A stretch of 64,000 nt of DNA. It comes from CAZFHA01 sp964518595. Its GTDB lineage: Bacteria > Bacillota > Clostridia > Saccharofermentanales > Saccharofermentanaceae. Shown here one piece after another: positions 59,930-64,000 of the stretch. Numbering within the stretch: the stretch's first letter is position 1; every line of letters starts with the position of its first letter. The DNA is taken from assembly GCA_964518595.1 (NCBI GenBank), contig CAZFHA010000004.1, positions 1-64,000 of the forward strand. The letters run 5' to 3'. The position numbers and the translations under genes were made by a program. A model generated the notes under the pieces. That model saw only the letters and a list, made by a program, of their open reading frames with translations. It was not told the origin of the DNA and made no database searches.

Positions 59930-60991
59930 ATGAAAAAGAAAAAGCCCAATATGCAACAAATAGCAGACGCGCTTTCTATCACACCCATAACCGTTTCTCG
60001 GGCGCTTGGCGACAAAGCCGGTGTAAGTGACGAACTACGACAACAGATAAAAGACTATGCCCAAAATATCGGTTATAGTCCCGAGCCTCGAGTCAAAAAA
60101 ACCTCTCCCTCCAGGCCTATCCATATCTTACTTCTAGTGGCTGAAGTCTTTATGAAAACCAATAACAAAATGTATTTCGACTTCTACAAATCCATCCTAA
60201 AGCAACTAGAGGAAAAAAATATTTTTGGTTCCCTAAAGCTTATCGAGGAGAAGGAAGTTACTAATGGAATCATTCCCAAAATGCTGCTAGACTCCTTAGT
60301 GGATGGAATCATTGTACTGGGAGAGCTAGAATCTGCCTATATCACTAAACTAAACAACCTCTCTATCCCCTTAATCTTAGTAGATTTTTACGATGAGAAC
60401 TTATCTCTAGATGCGGTGATTAACGACAACTTTTTCGAATCCTACGAGATCACCCGCTACCTGATTGCTAATGGGCACACCAACATTGCCTTTGTGGGAA
60501 ATATCAACTCTACCCACAGTATTCAAGACCGCTATCTGGGCTATTACAAGGCACTCTTACGCTTTGATCTCCCTATTGAAAAGCATACCATTATCAGTGA
60601 TCGGAAAAAGAACGGTTATTTTTTCGAGGAGCTTGCTCTACCTACACCACTCCCCTCCGCCTTTGTCTGCAACTGTGACGAAATCGCCTACCGCCTCATC
60701 AAACAGCTCCAGGCCAGCGGCCTCAGAGTTCCAGAAGATTGTTCTGTGGTGTCCTTTGACAATAGTAAATTCTGCACACAAACCAACCCACAGATCACCA
60801 CCATGGCCTCGAATCTTGATGAGATGGTTAAGACCTCTATCACCAACCTGCTTAATAAGATCCAAAATCCAGCCCTTCATACCGGTGTCATTTCCGTTAA
60901 GGGTTCCTTGATTGAGCGGGAAAGTGTAAAGAAAATGACCAAAAGTCCAGAGCGGTCAGCTAAAATCTTCCACCAAGCCAGTCTTGCCTGA
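59930..60991 (+). CDS. LacI-family transcriptional regulator of the mannoside cluster
   Basis: A 353-residue repressor. The LacI helix-turn-helix is MQQIADALSITPITVSRAL (residues 8-26) followed by a hinge helix region, and the C-terminal periplasmic-binding-like domain shows VDGIIVLGELE, ILVDFYDENLSLDAVINDNF and the late VVSFDNSKFCTQTNPQITTM. The ligand is unknown, but the divergent mannoside cluster makes a mannose-containing sugar likely. GAGGGGACAGG lies upstream of the ATG as ribosome binding site. Confidence 0.93.
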   Translation: MKKKKPNMQQIADALSITPITVSRALGDKAGVSDELRQQIKDYAQNIGYSPEPRVKKTSPSRPIHILLLVAEVFMKTNNKMYFDFYKSILKQLEEKNIFGSLKLIEEKEVTNGIIPKMLLDSLVDGIIVLGELESAYITKLNNLSIPLILVDFYDENLSLDAVINDNFFESYEITRYLIANGHTNIAFVGNINSTHSIQDRYLGYYKALLRFDLPIEKHTIISDRKKNGYFFEELALPTPLPSAFVCNCDEIAYRLIKQLQASGLRVPEDCSVVSFDNSKFCTQTNPQITTMASNLDEMVKTSITNLLNKIQNPALHTGVISVKGSLIERESVKKMTKSPERSAKIFHQASLA

Positions 60992-61148
60992 AAATCAAGG
61001 CTTTGTAATATTGTTACAGAGCAATTTACCCGCCAGAAAGATACCCGTACACCGGACAACTAGCCTTAGGGCGTGATCCAAAAATTAAAGATACAGCTCA
61101 TCACTATCAATTCAGTCAAGACCTAAAAGACCTTAGGAGAGAAATTCA

Positions 61149-61622
61149 ATGGAAACAATCTATCTTGCCGGCGGCTGTCTCTGGGGTGTTCAGGCCTACA
61201 TCAAAACTTTGCCTGGAGTAATCGCCACCGAAGCCGGGCGCGCCAACGGCAGCACGCCAGACTTGGATAGCCCTTATGATGGCTACGCCGAATGTGTCAA
61301 AACTACCTTCGATTCCCAACAGCTCCCTCTCCAGCAATTACTGAACTATTTTTTCGAAATTATCGATCCTTACAGTTTGAATAAACAAGGACCAGACCAG
61401 GGCCCTAAATATCGCACTGGCGTATATAGCCAAAATCCAAAGCATCTCGAAGAAGCACAAAATTATCTCCGCTGCCAACCCCATAGCAATAAAATCATGG
61501 TAGAGGTACGACCTCTGACCAACTACCTAAAAAGTGCGGAAGAACACCAAGACCGCCTGGAAAAGCATCCCGATGATTACTGCCATATTCCCAAGGAGCT
61601 GCTGGAAAAGTATAAGCGGTAG
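61149..61622 (+). CDS. msrA: peptide-methionine (S)-S-oxide reductase
   Basis: A 157-residue MsrA that repairs oxidised methionine. The catalytic Cys10 is in AGGCLWGVQ (Leu replaces the usual Phe of GGCFWG). Further family segments are YDGYAECVKTTFD and PDQGPKYRTGVY, with the conserved Tyr and Arg. Length is that of the short MsrA class; no MsrB domain is fused. TTAGGAGAG precedes the ATG. It is monocistronic, downstream of the LacI gene. Confidence 0.93.
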   Translation: METIYLAGGCLWGVQAYIKTLPGVIATEAGRANGSTPDLDSPYDGYAECVKTTFDSQQLPLQQLLNYFFEIIDPYSLNKQGPDQGPKYRTGVYSQNPKHLEEAQNYLRCQPHSNKIMVEVRPLTNYLKSAEEHQDRLEKHPDDYCHIPKELLEKYKR

Positions 61623-61639
61623 GAAGTAGACAGAAAGAG

Positions 61640-61933
61640 AGAGCTTCAAATGAAGTGCCTAAAAGTATCTACAATTCTTCTGTGATTAGGCACATGCTTT
61701 TTCCACCACTGTGTCTGGCCATCGAAATCGCCCTTTCTTAGGCCCTTAAAGAATAAATAAAATCCAGCCTGATCCCAGTCTAAAAGCTCTATTTGGTCTC
61801 GATTGCGTTTGCAAAAGACGAAAATCCTTTGTAAGGGACTTACTTCAAAAAAGCTACCTTCTACAAGACCAGTTAAGCTATTAATGCTCTTACGCATATC
61901 CGTTTGTCCACTGTCTAAATAAACGGCTTTCCC
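61640..61933 (-). pseudogene. IS66 tnpB (Orf2) fragment, frameshifted
   Basis: KAVYLDSGQTDMRKSINSL and IFVFCKRNRDQIELLDWDQAG are the classic TnpB N-terminal and core segments. The usual start is lost: a stop lies just before the KAVYLD part, so the only ATG is internal. A one-base shift after KGLRKG moves the GRFRWPDTVVEKA continuation into another frame, and the final ITEEL..ILLG part has an internal stop. It cannot make a normal protein. Confidence 0.8.
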
Positions 61934-62302
61934 TTAGAAACTTTGTATACCTTCACCAAGACCTTACAGACTTTTTCTACCTGCAACAAACAAGTTGATT
62001 CGTTTACTCGAAGCATAAACTTACCTATTTTCACAAAGAGGTTGCTCTCAGCCCCTGGTACTGCTTTGCAGATTGACTAGCCTACGGGAGCACTTTTTTC
62101 ATTCTTTTCCTGTGCTAAAGCCGTTAACTCTTCTAGTTCTGTTTGGGACACCTGATGGATTTTTTTGTGCCACCATAGAAGGAATTTTTTTTCCTATTTT
62201 GAGGCAGTAGGCCTTGAGGCTCAGTCCACTCGTTTCTTTTTCTTCGATGTTCTTACTCCAATGACGTAACTTGATTGCTTGACTTGGCGCTATTCTTCCC
62301 AT
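61915..62302 (-). pseudogene. IS66 tnpA (Orf1) fragment, frameshifted at a poly-A tract
   Basis: The N-terminal part, RHWSKNIEEKETSGLSLKAY and CLKIGKK, is typical of IS66 TnpA with its helix-turn-helix. At a run of eight As (near 62187-62194) the homology continues in another frame as FLLWWHKKIHQVSQTELEEL, followed by a stop. A third fragment, FVKIGKFMLRVNESTC and on, matches the family's C-terminal part. Decay is the simplest reading; programmed slippage at the A tract cannot be excluded from one sequence. Confidence 0.75.
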
Positions 62303-62472
62303 ATTTCTTACTCCTTAGGGATTTACATGTATGGGATATACTACTATGGATTTATGTTTTCCTCTAGGAGAACCGCTATTTGAAGCTTACGTTTTCAAAC
62401 CTCAATTCGCTACTATATGGCCTGTACTCCCACACTTGACCTATCCCATTAAGTCTTATGATATTTGAAATT

Positions 62473-62515
62473 GAAACACCCCAACTGCCATCCTACGTAG
62501 CAGCTGAGGTGTTTC
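62473..62515. terminator. hairpin downstream of the GLUG surface-protein gene
   Basis: GAAACACC and GGTGTTTC arms, extended inward by CAACTGC/GCAGCTG with one mismatch, lie about 30 bases after the stop codon. T tracts are weak, so it is a probable rather than certain terminator. The rest of 62303-62546 shows nothing. Confidence 0.5.
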
Positions 62516-62546
62516 TCTTACTTAGTTATTTTTATATATTAACAAA

Positions 62547-64000
62547 TTAGTCATTTAAAAACCGTAATTGCGGGTATCCCATCCCTTCTTCTATACTCCA
62601 AACATTTTCAAAGTCCCAGCCTTCGTAGGTGGAAAGTTGTTGCATTTCACTAGTGGTTCTACTCTGAGGCACATATTCCCCCTGGAATAAATCCCCGTTA
62701 AAATAACAGTTAGCTAGATTAAGTGCACTGTAACCAACCATAGCCACGTTAGACAGAGAGTAACAATTAGTAATTTCACCTGAGTGAAAGTTTGCAACTA
62801 ATCCCCCAATTCCGTAAGTACCACTAACCTTACTACTAGAGTAACTGTTAGTTAACTTTGCCTCAAGAAGAACACCTATTAGGCCACCGGCTTCACTGGC
62901 TTCAACACCACCCTTTGAATAACATTCTTCGACAGATGCTATTCCAGAACTGAGAGAACCACCCATCATGCCTACAAGTCCTCCCGTCAAATAGACACCC
63001 TTAACACTACATTCAGTGTAGGATTTCTTAATCGAACCCTCAGAACAACCAACAAGTCCTCCAATATAATTGCCACGACCTACCACAGAAGAATTTTCGG
63101 CTACAAAACAATTACTAATTACTCCACTATTACATCCAACCAGTCCGCCTATAAAATCATTGCCAATAATAGATGAATTTCCAACGATTGAACAATTGGT
63201 GATTTCTCCATAATTCCCTCCGACTAAACCACCTACATAGCCGGTAAAGATTTGTAAATATGCTGGAACTTCAATAGTTACATCTACCAGATTGATGTTC
63301 ATCAGCTTGCCTTGACTATATCCAAATAAACCAGAATCACTTTTGTCTGATACCTTAAGGTTTTTAATGCTATGACCATTTCCATCAAAGGTGCCAACAA
63401 ACGGCTCCCATGAAGTGCCTATTGGTGTCCAATAAATTCCCGCCAAGTCAATATCAGCTACCAATTTATAGTTTCCCGAAAGGTATTTGGATACATCTGC
63501 TAATTGGCGAGCCGACTCAATTTCTATTATTTCTTCCTCCCCCTCTGTACTTGAACTAGGAGTAGGCAAACTTTTAAGAACCGGATAGCCTATCCCCTCT
63601 TCTATACTCCAAACATTTTCAAAGTCCCAGCCTACATAGGTAGAACGTTGCTGCATTTCACTGGTAGTTCTACTATGAGACCAATATGTCTGATAAGCTA
63701 AATCTCCATTATAATAGCAGCTTGAGAGGTCAGGAGAACCAGAACCAACAACATATGTATTACATAATGTATAACAGTTGTTAATTTCTCCATTCAGAAA
63801 GTACCCTACTAATCCGCCGTTCGCATAGCCACCAATGACATTACCCATAGAAAAACTATTGACAAGCGTAACACCATCAAGAATACCTACCAAACCACCA
63901 GCTTCACCAGATACAACATCTCTTGTCGTATAACATTCTTCAATTACTACTGTATCTTGACCATAAGGAGTAGAAGCCCGGCCAACTAGACCTCCTGTTG
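62547..64000 (-). CDS. GLUG-repeat surface protein, 5' part beyond the window
   Basis: The frame is open from the stop at 62547 to the right edge, so only the C-terminal part (at least 484 residues) is present. It consists of repeated GLUG-type units (GGLVG cores, e.g. NGGLVGYFLNG, YVGGLVGGNYG, IGGLVGCNSG), a beta-helix-like fold found in large secreted proteins. A 36-base identical segment, part of a longer diverged repeat, occurs twice, encoding a block with MQQ.STY.GWDFENVWSIEEG at the end of each half. No sortase motif or membrane anchor is seen at the C-terminus, so it may be released or held by another domain outside the window. Ligand unknown. Confidence 0.8.
   Translation of the reverse strand, partial: TGGLVGRASTPYGQDTVVIEECYTTRDVVSGEAGGLVGILDGVTLVNSFSMGNVIGGYANGGLVGYFLNGEINNCYTLCNTYVVGSGSPDLSSCYYNGDLAYQTYWSHSRTTSEMQQRSTYVGWDFENVWSIEEGIGYPVLKSLPTPSSSTEGEEEIIEIESARQLADVSKYLSGNYKLVADIDLAGIYWTPIGTSWEPFVGTFDGNGHSIKNLKVSDKSDSGLFGYSQGKLMNINLVDVTIEVPAYLQIFTGYVGGLVGGNYGEITNCSIVGNSSIIGNDFIGGLVGCNSGVISNCFVAENSSVVGRGNYIGGLVGCSEGSIKKSYTECSVKGVYLTGGLVGMMGGSLSSGIASVEECYSKGGVEASEAGGLIGVLLEAKLTNSYSSSKVSGTYGIGGLVANFHSGEITNCYSLSNVAMVGYSALNLANCYFNGDLFQGEYVPQSRTTSEMQQLSTYEGWDFENVWSIEEGMGYPQLRFLND
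62587..62670 (-). repeat. direct repeat copy A in the GLUG gene
   Basis: Matches copy B at 63598 with 36 identical bases at one end and high similarity beyond; the offset is 1011 bases, a whole number of codons, so the reading frame is kept. Confidence 0.85.
63598..63681 (-). repeat. direct repeat copy B in the GLUG gene
   Basis: Second copy of the repeat at 62587, in the same orientation and frame; it encodes the conserved GWDFENVWSIEEG block. The pair shows that the protein grew by internal duplication of about 337 residues. Confidence 0.85.

Larger units (their letters stand above)
61625..62320 (-). mobile_element. decayed IS66-family remnant (tnpA and tnpB, no transposase)
   Basis: Accessory genes tnpA and tnpB of an IS66-type element are recognisable, both broken by frameshifts and stops, and the large transposase tnpC is missing: its place is taken by msrA. 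Terminal inverted repeats could not be identified with confidence. The remnant lies between msrA and the GLUG surface-protein gene. Confidence 0.8.

Noticed and set aside
62340..62460. IS66 terminal inverted repeat near 62380-62400
   Set aside because: A GTAAGC-like sequence is present but no matching end could be found on the other side.
1..64000. CRISPR arrays, tRNA or rRNA genes, prophage or known anti-phage systems
   Set aside because: No regular spacer-repeat pattern, tRNA-like cloverleaf, rRNA sequence, integrase or defence-gene family was recognised.

Overview
The window looks like a chromosomal segment of a low-to-mid G+C Gram-positive bacterium (Bacillota), most likely an anaerobic member of the Clostridia. 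Supporting signs are a T-box leader, strong Shine-Dalgarno sites, many extended -10 promoters (TGnTATAAT), surface proteins with LPXTG-like tails, lipoprotein substrate-binding proteins, a metal-dependent alcohol dehydrogenase and a DUF1847 protein. The species cannot be named from the sequence alone.

Layout. 0-5.7 kb: a BusR-like c-di-AMP osmoregulator, an Ig-like surface protein, a small cupin, an iron-type alcohol dehydrogenase and pyrG. 6-9.3 kb: an uncharacterised ribbon-helix-helix-like protein in an operon with clpB, behind a promoter carrying a perfect palindrome. 9.4-12.7 kb: a large leucine-rich-repeat/MucBP adhesin. 13-18.5 kb: sbcD-sbcC plus a DUF218 membrane protein. 18.8-21.7 kb: a two-component system and two small membrane proteins. 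22-25.2 kb: a membrane protein, two short-chain dehydrogenase-type enzymes and tag. 25.4-29.6 kb: a MalY/PatB-type C-S lyase, a polar amino-acid (probably cystine-type) ABC transporter and DUF1847, behind a promoter flanked by inverted repeats.

29.6-37.2 kb is an accessory stretch of small regulators and detoxification-type proteins: MerR-TipAS, GyrI-like, two GNATs, DUF1905, nitroreductase, VOC and two AraC regulators, with a possible remnant of an MGMT-like gene. 37.3-42.7 kb: a sugar import operon (LmbE/PIG-L deacetylase, RbsC/A/B-type ABC transporter, ROK kinase) divergent from an AraC regulator. 42.7-45.96 kb: a T-box-controlled operon (TIGR04076-like protein, aldo/keto reductase, NhaC-type transporter). 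46-47.7 kb: an orphan membrane protein.

47.7-61 kb is the most unusual region: a mannoside-type catabolic cluster under a LacI regulator. It holds a CUT1 sugar importer without its ATPase, a GH130 phosphorylase, two GH38-type mannosidases and, interleaved with them, two uroporphyrinogen-decarboxylase-superfamily proteins that are not HemE. One possibility is that the UROD-like proteins strip methyl or other substituents from modified mannosides; that is inference. Strong intercistronic hairpins suggest staged expression inside the cluster.

61-64 kb: msrA, a decayed IS66-family remnant (tnpA/tnpB with frameshifts, transposase absent) and the 3' part of a GLUG-repeat surface protein that runs off the right edge. 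No rRNA, tRNA or CRISPR array was seen.
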